Positions 1 through 8,400 of a DNA stretch of 64,000 bases are shown here, in pieces (position 1 is the stretch's first letter; each line of letters starts with the position of its first letter). This DNA is from an uncultured Spirochaetaceae bacterium. Lineage in GTDB: Bacteria; Spirochaetota; Spirochaetia; Sphaerochaetales; Sphaerochaetaceae. Where the stretch lies: NCBI GenBank assembly GCA_944389505.1, contig CALXMP010000002.1, positions 186,001 to 250,000 on the forward strand. Direction: 5' to 3'. The notes beneath the pieces are model-generated. The model saw only the letters and a program-made list of their open reading frames with translations, had not been told where the DNA came from and searched no databases. Both the position numbers and the translations under genes were made by a program.

Positions 1-1128
1 CTTACAGAGTCTGAGACGATATATTCCAATGCAGAGCAGTATGCAGGGATCGTGAAGGAGCTCTCGCTCAGACGAAGCATGATCTCGCTCTCTGCAAAGA
101 TGTCCGAGGCCGCGGGCGATGATAAGAATGATGTCTACTCGCTTCTAGATGAGAGCGAGACGAAGCTGATGCAGCTTTCCGAGAATGGCTCCGTAAGCAA
201 CGACAGCTACTCCGTGTCTGCAGCTGTCACAGATATCGTCACAAGAATCCAGCTCAAGATGGAAGGGAAGCTTGATGATGATGCTATTGCTACAGGCTTT
301 TCCGTTCTCGACAAGTACTGCAATGGAGGCTTCCATCCAGAGGATTATGTCGTCATAGCAGCACGTCCTTCAATCGGTAAGACAGCATTCGCAGTCTCAA
401 TGATACGCAATATGCTCCTTGACGGAAGAAGCATCGCATTCTTCTCTCTCGAAATGCCTGCAAGGCAGATAACTGTCAGGCTTCTGGCTAATATCTCAAG
501 GGTAGAGGCGAAGAAGATCACCAATGGCGATTTCGGCGATGGTGAGTTCATCCGCGTAATGGATGCAGCAGACAGCCTCTATTCAAAGTCGCTGTATATT
601 GTAGATGTGCCGAATATAAAGCTAGGAGATCTGAGGGCAAAGGCCAGATCCCTTAAGAGGGAGAAGCACATAGAGTGCATCCTCATCGATTATATCGGCC
701 TTGTTGACCCAGGCCTTGATCAGCGCACTCCGCGCCATGAGGTTATCGCAACGGTATCGAAATCACTCAAGCAGCTTGCAAGAGAGCTGAAGATCCCTAT
801 CGTCGTGCTATGCCAGGTATCCAGGGACAGCGAGGAGAGGGAGCCTATTCTCTCCAATCTCCGTGATTCAGGCTCGATTGAGCAGGATGCAGATATCGTA
901 ATGTTCCTCCACAGAAAGAGGGTTCTTACCGAGGAGGAGAAGATGCAGAATGCGAAGGACCGCGATGGAAGGCCTGTTCTGCAGACGACGATGGTCATCG
1001 TTGCGAAGCAGAGGAACGGTGAGACGGGATCGTTCAAGGTCGGCTACAATGCATCGACGACATCCTTCGAGGAAGTCCAGCAGGACAGCATCTTCTTCAA
1101 GCCAGATGCCCCCGACAAGCGCAAGTGA
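1..1128 (+). CDS. dnaB: Replicative DNA helicase DnaB, C-terminal part (5' end cut by window)
   Basis: The reading frame is open from base 1, so the gene begins upstream; a GTG at 52 is internal, because the codons before it encode sequence typical of the DnaB N-terminal domain. DnaB is the hexameric ATPase that unwinds DNA at the replication fork. The Walker A motif ARPSIGKT has its lysine codon at 379-381. The Walker B region is LIDYIGLV, and a later stretch (DSGSIEQDADIVMFLHR) is the conserved RecA-fold region that follows. About 375 residues are visible, covering the linker and the whole ATPase domain. It ends two bases before the convergent rseP. No intein or frameshift is seen. Confidence 0.95.
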   Translation, partial: LTESETIYSNAEQYAGIVKELSLRRSMISLSAKMSEAAGDDKNDVYSLLDESETKLMQLSENGSVSNDSYSVSAAVTDIVTRIQLKMEGKLDDDAIATGFSVLDKYCNGGFHPEDYVVIAARPSIGKTAFAVSMIRNMLLDGRSIAFFSLEMPARQITVRLLANISRVEAKKITNGDFGDGEFIRVMDAADSLYSKSLYIVDVPNIKLGDLRAKARSLKREKHIECILIDYIGLVDPGLDQRTPRHEVIATVSKSLKQLARELKIPIVVLCQVSRDSEEREPILSNLRDSGSIEQDADIVMFLHRKRVLTEEEKMQNAKDRDGRPVLQTTMVIVAKQRNGETGSFKVGYNASTTSFEEVQQDSIFFKPDAPDKRK

Positions 1129-1130
1129 CC

Positions 1131-2441
1131 TCAGAAGAGATAGGCTTTTATATCAAGTGAATACATGAGTATCATAATAAGGAGTGCCATGATCATCCCG
1201 ATGATCTGCAGGATGATATAGCTCCTTGGCGTAAGCTCTCTTCCCCTTATCAGCTCTGAGAGGCAGATGAGTATCTGTCCTCCATCGAATGTGGGGACGG
1301 GGAGGAGATTGCCGGCAGCAAGCGATACGGATACGGCAGCAAGGAGCTGGAAGAGCGATCTTATGCCGCTGTATGCGCTTTCGCTGAATGCAAGAACTGT
1401 TATTCCTCCGATATTCTCCGCAGCTTTGACCGGTCCTGTGAGTACCGAGAGCGCGTCCTCGAGATGGAATGTTATAAGCGCTCCTAGTGCCTCTATTGCC
1501 GATGCCGCGATATCAAGGGAGCGGCTTATGCCGTAAAGGAGGGGAGAAGAGGAGTCACGGCTTATCCTGATGCCTCCTGCCCACGCAAATGGCAGGTTTC
1601 CATCGGTTATATTCCTCTCAATAAATTCTCCATCCCGCTCAATCACCATCGTGAAAGCATCTTTATCTATGGAGTAAAGATCAAGCTGGCTGTCTATTGG
1701 TCTGCCATCCGCTTCTATTATCCTGTCTCCTTCCTGGAAGTCCTTCGAGAGCGTGCGGCCAACGACAGGTTCGATCAGTACTGTAATTCCAAATGAAGGA
1801 TTGCCATTGATGATCATGGGCTCAAGGACCGTATCGATAAGCTCTCCATCCCGCGATATCCTTACAGGTACTTTCTCTCCCTGCCTTGATCTGAGGAAGT
1901 CCTCAATGCTCTGCCAGTCAGGGAAGACGGTATTCCCCGATGAGATTATCCTGTCTCCTTTTTCGATTCCTGGCTGCTTTGACGCTTCTGGAAAGAGCTC
2001 CGGATAGGATGATATAGGTGCAACCACAGCCGGATTCGAGATTCTCTCTACAGGTATCATTGCTGATACGGAAAGGATAAGGACAGCAAGGACTATATTC
2101 ATCAGCGGTCCTGCAAGGTAGATAATTATCCGCCTGATAGGCGTTGTCCCGAAGTATGATCCATGCTCTGTCTTCTCGAATGTCGTGCTCTTGTCCCTCA
2201 GCGCCTTCATGAGGTCCAGAGAGCCCTTCATCCTGCAGTATCCTCCGAATGGAATGGCAGATAGCCTGTACTCTGTATCAGGTCCATAGATGGAGAAGAG
2301 GCGAGGACCGAAGCCGTATGAGAGCACCTCAACATCGATACCCATCGATCTTGCTGCGATGAAATGGCCGAGTTCGTGGAGGAATATAACAAGACCGATA
2401 CCGAGAAGGCCTATGGCCATGTATATCAGGTGAATGAGCAT
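1131..2441 (-). CDS. rseP: RseP-type site-2 zinc metalloprotease (M50)
   Basis: This 436-residue membrane protease cuts substrates inside the lipid bilayer, classically anti-sigma factors or signal-peptide remnants. The first transmembrane segment carries the HELGH zinc motif near residue 22. The C-terminal third holds the second family motif, NLLPVPTFDGG, inside another membrane helix. The middle region has the charged, repetitive look of two PDZ-like domains. It is the last gene of the rpsB-to-rseP block and overlaps dxr by 16 bases, so translation is probably coupled. In T. pallidum the same neighbour order is known. No anti-sigma partner is visible nearby, so its substrate cannot be inferred here. 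Confidence 0.93.
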   Translation of the reverse strand: MLIHLIYMAIGLLGIGLVIFLHELGHFIAARSMGIDVEVLSYGFGPRLFSIYGPDTEYRLSAIPFGGYCRMKGSLDLMKALRDKSTTFEKTEHGSYFGTTPIRRIIIYLAGPLMNIVLAVLILSVSAMIPVERISNPAVVAPISSYPELFPEASKQPGIEKGDRIISSGNTVFPDWQSIEDFLRSRQGEKVPVRISRDGELIDTVLEPMIINGNPSFGITVLIEPVVGRTLSKDFQEGDRIIEADGRPIDSQLDLYSIDKDAFTMVIERDGEFIERNITDGNLPFAWAGGIRISRDSSSPLLYGISRSLDIAASAIEALGALITFHLEDALSVLTGPVKAAENIGGITVLAFSESAYSGIRSLFQLLAAVSVSLAAGNLLPVPTFDGGQILICLSELIRGRELTPRSYIILQIIGMIMALLIMILMYSLDIKAYLF

Positions 2442-3508
2442 ATCGCTTCCTCTGCCTTTATTCCCGCTTTATCTGCCATCTCCAGAATGATTTCCAGGGA
2501 TGATGGCTCAGTATGCCATCCTGCATCAAGGACCTTCTCCGTGACTTTCGGGATATCCATGAAGCCTATGCGCCCTGAAAGGAATGCATCAACCGCCATC
2601 TCATCGGCTGCCGCGAATGCGATAGGGTAGGACCGTCCCAGCTTAAGTGCTCTATAGCCGAGACCGAGCATAGGGAATCTTTTTCTGTCCCAGTCCTCGA
2701 ATGTCAGGGAGAGGGAGGAGAAATCAAGGGGACGGACAAGCTTTGCCTGAGACTGTTCCCCTGTTATGGCTGAGACTATCGGGAGCGTCATATCAGGGAC
2801 GGAAAGCAGTGCATATACAGCTCCGTCCGGGGATTCAATCATCGAATGGATAATCGATTCCTTATGCACTGTGACCGCAATATTTTCAGGAGGGAATGAG
2901 AATAGGTATGATGCCTCGATAACCTCTAGCGCCTTGTTTGCAAGCGTTGCGCTGTCAATCGTTATCTTTCTGCCCATCTTCCATGTAGGGTGGTTGAGAG
3001 CTTCATCCACCGTTATCCCAGACATATCCTTCCTATCCCTGAAAGGACCACCGGAAGCTGTGATGATGAGCCTCTCGGCCTTATGTCCTTTGAGAAGATG
3101 CCATATAGCGCTATGCTCGCTATCGACAGGTATGATGCTGATACCCATCCTATCGGCCTTGCCAAGGAGGTATCGTCCTCCGAGCACAACCGATTCCTTA
3201 TTCGCAAGCGCGATATCAATACCCATATCGATGAGGAGATCGGAGTAGCGGAGGCCTGCGATGCCCGAGACACCATTGAGCGCTATGTCAGGGGATACAG
3301 AGGAGATGAATGCCCTGATATCCTCCTCCGTTTTGTTCTCTGAAAGGAAAACAGGTACACTGAATTCAGTTCCAAGAGCATATATTGCACTATCATTGAA
3401 GGCAATAAGACCTGCTATGACGGTATCTCCCATAAGGGAAGATCTGAAAGCATTAAGGCATGTTGTACCGATCGATCCTGTAGCACCTAGGACCAGGAGA
3501 CGCTTCAT
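2426..3508 (-). CDS. dxr: 1-deoxy-D-xylulose 5-phosphate reductoisomerase
   Basis: Dxr (IspC) converts DXP to 2-C-methyl-D-erythritol 4-phosphate with NADPH, the committed step of the non-mevalonate isoprenoid pathway. The 360-residue protein has the N-terminal nucleotide-binding motif GATGSIG. It also has LANKESVVLGG, the metal and substrate motif PVDSEHSAIW, TASGGPF and the long block around KMGRKITIDSATLANK. The family's usual length is about 380-400, so it is slightly short but complete. It overlaps cdsA by 4 bases and rseP by 16. Its product feeds undecaprenyl phosphate synthesis through uppS in the same operon, which links isoprenoid precursors to envelope lipids. Confidence 0.96.
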   Translation of the reverse strand: MKRLLVLGATGSIGTTCLNAFRSSLMGDTVIAGLIAFNDSAIYALGTEFSVPVFLSENKTEEDIRAFISSVSPDIALNGVSGIAGLRYSDLLIDMGIDIALANKESVVLGGRYLLGKADRMGISIIPVDSEHSAIWHLLKGHKAERLIITASGGPFRDRKDMSGITVDEALNHPTWKMGRKITIDSATLANKALEVIEASYLFSFPPENIAVTVHKESIIHSMIESPDGAVYALLSVPDMTLPIVSAITGEQSQAKLVRPLDFSSLSLTFEDWDRKRFPMLGLGYRALKLGRSYPIAFAAADEMAVDAFLSGRIGFMDIPKVTEKVLDAGWHTEPSSLEIILEMADKAGIKAEEAICSFT

Positions 3509-4347
3509 ATGCTGAGCACTAGTGTGATAATAGCAACATAGACAGGAGCTGCCATTATTATCGAATCAACGGAATCCAGTATTCCTCCGCGGCCTGGGAT
3601 GATGGAACCGGAATCCTTAACCTCCGCAGAGCGCTTGAAAGAGGATTCGATGAGATCTCCGACCGTTCCAAGGCAGGCTGTTATGAAACCTACGATGAAT
3701 CCCTCTGCTGCGTTGTAGATGAAGACATCGGGGAAGAGCACTGCTGAGAGCACGCCGAGGATTCCTGGTATCATAAGACCACCGACAAAGCCTGCAACCG
3801 ACTTGTTCGGGCTGACCTTCAGCACTCCCTTGTTGTTCCTGCCGAACGCAATACCAAAGAAGAATGCGAACGTATCGGAGGAGAAGACAAGGAGGAAGAA
3901 GAAGAGTATGAACCAGGCAGCATTCTGGAAGAATGCAAGTCTTATGACAAATGAGGCGAAAAGCCCCGGATATATGATATTCAGCACGGTTTTGCTATTG
4001 CGTTCCCATGTCCCATGGAAGCTGTCGGAAGCTCCGGAGAAGATCTCAATGAAGAGAGTCAGCCCAATGAGGAACATAAGCGTATAGAACGTTAGCTCGG
4101 TCTCGCTGAAGTATGAGAACTGTATGTACTGCGCAAGCGGAAGAAGCGCACCTGTGTACGATGTGAATGGAAGCTTTTCCCCGTCCTTCGAGAGAAGCTG
4201 ATGCATCTCAATCGATCCAAGGAGCGTAAGTCCCATGATCAGGATGCAGAATGCCAGGTAATTGAGATGGGGAAGGAAGATGACAATGCCAATCAGAACC
4301 GGTACAGCAATGCACCCTGTCATTACTCGTTTAGCCATTGATGTCAT
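3505..4347 (-). CDS. cdsA: Phosphatidate cytidylyltransferase (CDP-diacylglycerol synthase)
   Basis: CdsA makes CDP-diacylglycerol from phosphatidic acid and CTP, the precursor of all bacterial phospholipid head groups. The 280-residue protein has about seven to eight hydrophobic membrane segments. The family signature lies near residues 230-260 as SSFKRSAEVKDSGSIIPGRGG followed by ILDSVDS. The usual HGG-x-x-DR-x-DS is RGG-I-L-DSVDS here, so the His and the Arg of the textbook signature differ, while both acidic residues and the KD pair remain. It overlaps uppS by 4 bases and dxr by 4 bases, indicating a translationally coupled unit. The assignment is secure from signature and context. Confidence 0.93.
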   Translation of the reverse strand: MTSMAKRVMTGCIAVPVLIGIVIFLPHLNYLAFCILIMGLTLLGSIEMHQLLSKDGEKLPFTSYTGALLPLAQYIQFSYFSETELTFYTLMFLIGLTLFIEIFSGASDSFHGTWERNSKTVLNIIYPGLFASFVIRLAFFQNAAWFILFFFLLVFSSDTFAFFFGIAFGRNNKGVLKVSPNKSVAGFVGGLMIPGILGVLSAVLFPDVFIYNAAEGFIVGFITACLGTVGDLIESSFKRSAEVKDSGSIIPGRGGILDSVDSIIMAAPVYVAIITLVLSI

Positions 4348-5030
4348 ACGAGTCCTCCGAATCTTCTATCCCGCTTCTGGAAATCAGATATGATTGTATC
4401 AATCATATTCTCATCCCAATCTGGCCAGAGTTTATCATAAAAACCGATTTCTGCATAGCTTGACTGGAGAAGAAGGAAACCGGAGAGCCTTTTCTCTCCT
4501 CCGGAGCGTACAATGAAATCGGGTAGGGGAACCTCGGGGTTGTCGAGATAGCGCATCAAAGTGCTGCAGCTCAATGTCTTCTCTCCAGCTTCTGAGGCGC
4601 GGGATATAGCTCTCTCGATCTCATCCTCGCCTCCGTAGTTCAGCGCAAGCTGGATAGTCATCCCGGTATTCATAGCGGTAGCGCTGACTGCTTCATCCAG
4701 CGCATTAAGGACATTCTCAGAGAGCCCTTGCCTTCTTCCGAGATGGAGTATCCTGAAGCCCTTGTTGCTGATTGACTTCAGGTTCTCCCTGAAGCCTGAT
4801 GTGAAAAGACCCATCAGGAATGCTACTTCCTCGATGGGCCTCTTCCAGTTCTCGGTAGAGAAACAGTAAAGCGTGAGGAAGCGGATACCGCGCTCAGATG
4901 CATGCTCAGCTATCCTGACTGCAGTCTCAGCGCCTGCCTTATGGCCTTCGGAGCGCCGGAGCCCTCTCTGGAGCGCCCAGCGTCCGTTGCCATCCATTAT
5001 TATGGCAAGATGATCCAGCTTCCCCTTCAC
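4344..5030 (-). CDS. uppS: Undecaprenyl diphosphate synthase (cis-prenyltransferase)
   Basis: UppS condenses isopentenyl diphosphate onto farnesyl diphosphate to make the C55 carrier lipid for peptidoglycan and other surface polymers. The 228-residue protein opens with LAIIMDGNGRWA, the diphosphate-binding motif with its catalytic aspartate. It also carries TLYCFSTENWKRP and, near the C-terminus, RSGGEKRLSGFLL, equivalent to the family's R-T-S-G-E-x-R-L-S-x-F. The start codon is GTG at 5028-5030, directly abutting the frr stop with no spacer. Alternative starts would remove the catalytic motif. Confidence 0.95.
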   Translation of the reverse strand: MKGKLDHLAIIMDGNGRWALQRGLRRSEGHKAGAETAVRIAEHASERGIRFLTLYCFSTENWKRPIEEVAFLMGLFTSGFRENLKSISNKGFRILHLGRRQGLSENVLNALDEAVSATAMNTGMTIQLALNYGGEDEIERAISRASEAGEKTLSCSTLMRYLDNPEVPLPDFIVRSGGEKRLSGFLLLQSSYAEIGFYDKLWPDWDENMIDTIISDFQKRDRRFGGLV

Positions 5031-5585
5031 TTAGATTTCCATTATCTCCTTTTCCTTGGCATCGGCGATCTTTCCGATCTCTGCAATAGCATTGTCGGTC
5101 AGCTTCTGGATCTTTGTTTCGCCTTCCTTCTGCTGGTCCTCGCTGATGTCACCGCTCTTCTGGAGCTTCTTCAGCTCCTCCATAGCGTCGCGGCGGATAT
5201 TCCTTACAGCAACCCTTGCACCCTCAGCAGTTGCCTTGGCGCTCTTTGCGAGCTCCTTTCTCCTGTCCTCTGTAAGGGGCGGGAATGCAACTCTGATGAG
5301 CTTTCCGTCGTTGTTCGGATTGAGTCCGAGCTCAGACTTCTGGATTGCCTTCTCGATTGCAGGGAGAACGGTCTTGTCCCAGGGCTGGATCACAACGAGC
5401 CTGGCCTCTGGAACACTGATCGAAGCGACCTGGGAGAGGGGAGTCTCAGCTCCGTAGTAATCGACCTTGATCTTGTCGAAGAGGGAAGCTGAAGCCCTGC
5501 CAGTCCTGAGCATCGCGAATTCAGCGCTGAGTGCCTCAGTGCTCTTCTTCATCCTCTGCTCACAGTTGTCGATAACACTCTGCAT
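5031..5585 (-). CDS. frr: Ribosome recycling factor
   Basis: RRF splits post-termination ribosomes together with EF-G. The 184-residue length matches the family (about 185). The N-terminus contains LRTGRASASLFDKIKVDYYG, a well-conserved block. The C-terminus is helical and charged (EELKKLQKSGDISEDQ), forming the three-helix bundle. An AGGAGG Shine-Dalgarno lies inside the last codons of tsf, upstream of the ATG at 5583-5585. It sits between tsf and uppS, an order also found in many other bacteria. Confidence 0.97.
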   Translation of the reverse strand: MQSVIDNCEQRMKKSTEALSAEFAMLRTGRASASLFDKIKVDYYGAETPLSQVASISVPEARLVVIQPWDKTVLPAIEKAIQKSELGLNPNNDGKLIRVAFPPLTEDRRKELAKSAKATAEGARVAVRNIRRDAMEELKKLQKSGDISEDQQKEGETKIQKLTDNAIAEIGKIADAKEKEIMEI

Positions 5586-5596
5586 CGGGAACCTCC

Positions 5597-6451
5597 TCAG
5601 CCGTTGACACCAGCCTGGTATACGAAGTAGGAGACGATCTCAAGCTTAGCTCCATGAGCCTTGCCGACCTCGCCGAGCATCTGTGTGACAGACTTCGTAT
5701 CGTCCTTTACGAATGGCTGGTCAAGGAAGCAGACTTCCTTGTAGAGCTTGGAGAGCTTTCCTCTCACGATGCCCTCTCTGACCTGCTCTGGCTTTGCCAT
5801 GAGCTTCTCATCGGACTCAACCTGCTTGCGGAAGATCGAGAGCTGCTCCTCCTGGTATGCTGCATCAACAACCTTGTCCGAAAGGAACTGAGGCTTGTAT
5901 GCTGCTGCGTGGAGAGCAAGATTGTGTGTGAACTCTGCGACCTCTGCATCGGAGAAGATCTCCGGCTTGTCGGACTTGAGGACAACGAGAACGGATACAG
6001 CACCATCGCCATGGACATATGTCGATGCATACTCATCTGCTGCGATGTCAACGACATTGAACTTAACAAGGTGCATGTTTTCCTTGATGATTGCGATAAG
6101 AGCCTCGACCATGCCTGTGAGCTCATCGTTGATCTCTGTGTATCCCTTCTCAAGGATTACGGAGCAGAGGTCATCGCCAAGCTTTGCGAAGTCTGCGTTC
6201 TTTGCAACGAAGTCAGTCTCGCAGGAGAGCGAGAGGATGACAGCCTTGCCATTTCCTGTCTTTACGAAGACGCGGCCATTCTCGGTAGCTCTGTCCTGTC
6301 TCTTAGCAACTGCTGCAAGACCCATCTCCTTGAGGATCTTCTCAGCCTTGGCAAAGTCGCCATCAGCCTCGGAGAGTGCCTTCTTGCAGTCCATCATACC
6401 TGCTCCGGTGATATCCCTGAGCTTCTTTACATCTGCTGCACTGATTGCCAT
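5597..6451 (-). CDS. tsf: Translation elongation factor Ts
   Basis: EF-Ts is the nucleotide exchange factor for EF-Tu. The start is the ATG at 6449-6451 (protein begins MAISAADVKKLR), because an AGGAGG site lies directly upstream and the typical EF-Ts N-terminus begins there; a longer frame into rpsB has no family similarity. The 284-residue protein has the UBA-like N-terminal domain with TGAGMMDCKKAL and the core motif SCETDFVAKN that contacts EF-Tu. It follows rpsB after 13 bases, the near-universal rpsB-tsf pair. Confidence 0.97.
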   Translation of the reverse strand: MAISAADVKKLRDITGAGMMDCKKALSEADGDFAKAEKILKEMGLAAVAKRQDRATENGRVFVKTGNGKAVILSLSCETDFVAKNADFAKLGDDLCSVILEKGYTEINDELTGMVEALIAIIKENMHLVKFNVVDIAADEYASTYVHGDGAVSVLVVLKSDKPEIFSDAEVAEFTHNLALHAAAYKPQFLSDKVVDAAYQEEQLSIFRKQVESDEKLMAKPEQVREGIVRGKLSKLYKEVCFLDQPFVKDDTKSVTQMLGEVGKAHGAKLEIVSYFVYQAGVNG

Positions 6452-6464
6452 ATTGTCCTCCTGA

Positions 6465-7340
6465 TTATTTTGTGAAGTAGTCCTCTTCGTCCTCTTCCTG
6501 CTCGTCTGCGCTGTCCTCTTCCTTCTCCTCTGCAGGAACATAGTTGGAGTAGTCGACATCCTCGTCGTCGGACTTCTCATCCTTGTCCTCTACAGGAGCA
6601 GCGTTGATTGCAGCCTCCTCATCCTCATCGTCGAGTGACTCGATGATCTGGATTCCAGCCTCGCTATCTGCGTCGATGACAGCATTAGCGATGATCTCAA
6701 CAAAGAGGGAGATTGCGCGGATTGCATCATCATTGCCCGGGATAGGGTATGTGATGTCCGTAGGATCGCAGTTTGTATCGACAACGGCGATGACAGGGAT
6801 GCCAAGCCTCTTTGCCTCTGCAACTGCAAGAGCTTCCTTCTTCGTATCGATGATGAAAAGTGCTCCTGGGAGCTCCTTCATGTCCTTGATTCCGCCGAGG
6901 TTCTTCTCGAGCTTGTTCTTTTCCTTTGTATAGAGAGCAACTTCCTTCTTTGTGAGGGAATCGAATGTTCCATCAGCTTCCATTCTCTCGATTCTCTTGA
7001 GAGTTGCGATGCTCTTCTTGATTGTTGTGAAATTGGTGAGCATTCCACCAAGCCAGCGATTTGAAACATAAGGCATTCCGCATCTCTTTGCCTCTGTCTC
7101 GATAGCCTGCTGTGCCTGCTTCTTTGTTCCGACAAACAGAATCTGCTTGCCATTCTTTACCTGTGTCCTGACAGCCTCATATGCCTCAACGATGCAGGCA
7201 GATGTCTTCTGCAGGTCAATGATGTGGATCCCGTTCCTCTCTGTGAAGATGAAGCGGGCCATCTTCGGATTCCATCTCTTTGTCTGATGTCCGAAATGTA
7301 CGCCTGACTCAAGCAGGCTCTTCATGGTTACTACAGCCAT
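6465..7340 (-). CDS. rpsB: 30S ribosomal protein S2 with long acidic C-terminal tail
   Basis: S2 binds the small-subunit head-body junction and helps recruit S1. The N-terminal 225 residues are standard S2: [41 protein letters not shown] and [11 protein letters not shown]-like strands. Roughly the last 60 residues form an extension rich in Glu and Asp with few hydrophobics (blocks such as [14 protein letters not shown] and [14 protein letters not shown]). Typical bacterial S2 stops near residue 230-255, so the tail is an unusual addition, presumably disordered. Its repetitive GAG/GAC composition does not disturb the frame. It is the first gene of the minus-strand operon; a promoter and a leader hairpin precede it. 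Confidence 0.96.
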   Translation of the reverse strand: MAVVTMKSLLESGVHFGHQTKRWNPKMARFIFTERNGIHIIDLQKTSACIVEAYEAVRTQVKNGKQILFVGTKKQAQQAIETEAKRCGMPYVSNRWLGGMLTNFTTIKKSIATLKRIERMEADGTFDSLTKKEVALYTKEKNKLEKNLGGIKDMKELPGALFIIDTKKEALAVAEAKRLGIPVIAVVDTNCDPTDITYPIPGNDDAIRAISLFVEIIANAVIDADSEAGIQIIESLDDEDEEAAINAAPVEDKDEKSDDEDVDYSNYVPAEEKEEDSADEQEEDEEDYFTK

Positions 7341-7359
7341 AGTAATCCTCCATACGCCT

Positions 7360-7374
7360 GACGGATATACCGTC
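7360..7374 (-). promoter_or_regulatory. Perfect hairpin in the rpsB leader
   Basis: Five base pairs, GACGG with CCGTC, enclose a five-base loop and lie about 20 bases upstream of the rpsB start in the presumed leader transcript. S2 is known to autoregulate rpsB-tsf in other bacteria through its leader, so this hairpin may be part of such an element. That role is inference; the stem itself is seen directly. Confidence 0.4.
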
Positions 7375-7431
7375 CCCAGCTCTGTATCTCACCCATACGG
7401 GCGGAAATTCTGCATTCTGCAGTCGGATGTT

Positions 7432-7461
7432 AATATCTCATGTAATCGATGGGTTGTTCAA
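7432..7461 (-). promoter_or_regulatory. Putative sigma-70 promoter for the rpsB operon
   Basis: On the minus strand TTGAAC (7456-7461) and GATATT (7432-7437) are separated by 18 bases. The predicted transcript starts near 7425, giving a leader of about 85 bases before rpsB. A weaker plus-strand candidate (TTGTTC at 7454-7459, TAACCT at 7477-7482) overlaps it and could serve the divergent lipoprotein gene. Confidence 0.45.
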
Positions 7462-7557
7462 GTGGTTTTCATGATGTAACCTGAAATGGTCAGAATTGTT
7501 TATTGTTTTGTTCGGACAAAGAAGGTGCTTTGCACATTCTCCTGGAGGATGGAGTTT

Positions 7558-8400
7558 ATGAAACGGTATGGAATACTGCTTCCTATAGCGGTTGCGCTTC
7601 TATTTGCAGCCTCATGCTCGCTTGATCAGCTTGGTGATTCGCTCACTGCGATGGGCACGAATATACTTGGCCCTGCGCCTGTTGACGCCACAGGTGTCAC
7701 TAATATTGCGGATAATACCACGACCGCGGATCTTTCTTCCGGTAGCGGCCCGATAAAGACGAATGATGATGGCTCCATTTCAATCCATACAGGTAATAAG
7801 GATGTAAGGATTGAAGGAATCAATCTGACAGAGGTCGATTCCATTCTTTCCAACCTCTCGGCGAATGAGATTGCATCAATTGGCATGACGCTGGAAGTGC
7901 AGGGTGACAGTACAGCACTCTTCGATGCGATGAAAGCCCCCGTCTCCGATGAGACTGTCCTCGATGGACTTCATGGCACGGCTAGCATCTTCTCTGGGAT
8001 AATCGATTCAATCTCTTCCCAGCTTGGGAACCTTCCTTCAGAGGTCGGTGAACCGATAAAGAAGATTAGCTCAGGCCTTAAGGCTCTATCCTCCGGTCAG
8101 GCGACCAAGGGCGATCTCCTCCTTCTCCAGATAACACAGAGCCTTGTCTTCGATGTCCTTGATGTAGTTACCGATGCAAATGGTGAGCTTCTTACCGATT
8201 TCAATATTGAGATGCTCGAGGGCGAATCGGTCCAGTCTGTCATAAGCTCGGCCGGTGTGCTTATCGGATTTGCCCAGGTTCTGCAGAATGGCAATGAGAC
8301 AGCCGGCAACCAGTCTCTGATAACAACGGTCAATGGCCTTCTGGATCAGCTCCAGGACTATATTGATAACCTTGGAAATGCAGGAGGTGAGGCTGTATGA
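7558..8400 (+). CDS. Lipoprotein of unknown function
   Basis: The start at 7558 is chosen because GGAGG lies about ten bases upstream and the protein then begins with a clean lipoprotein signal: KR, a hydrophobic stretch and the lipobox FAASC with Cys at residue 20. A longer frame from 7486 would bury this signal. The 280-residue mature part is rich in Ser, Thr, Asp and Leu, with repeated helical stretches (LSSGQATKGDLLLLQITQ) and no recognised catalytic motif. The stop overlaps the start of the next gene by 4 bases, so lipoprotein and barrel are made together. A role as periplasmic partner of the barrel is possible but inferred only from context. Confidence 0.8.
   Translation: MKRYGILLPIAVALLFAASCSLDQLGDSLTAMGTNILGPAPVDATGVTNIADNTTTADLSSGSGPIKTNDDGSISIHTGNKDVRIEGINLTEVDSILSNLSANEIASIGMTLEVQGDSTALFDAMKAPVSDETVLDGLHGTASIFSGIIDSISSQLGNLPSEVGEPIKKISSGLKALSSGQATKGDLLLLQITQSLVFDVLDVVTDANGELLTDFNIEMLEGESVQSVISSAGVLIGFAQVLQNGNETAGNQSLITTVNGLLDQLQDYIDNLGNAGGEAV

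Noticed and set aside
5654-6475. Long open frame of 273 codons antisense to tsf
   Set aside because: It mirrors tsf exactly, has no ribosome-binding site and encodes a cysteine- and leucine-rich product without domain features; a codon-bias shadow.
7454-7482. Plus-strand promoter TTGTTC-17-TAACCT for the lipoprotein gene
   Set aside because: Overlaps the better minus-strand rpsB promoter and both hexamers are weak, so it is mentioned only as a possibility.
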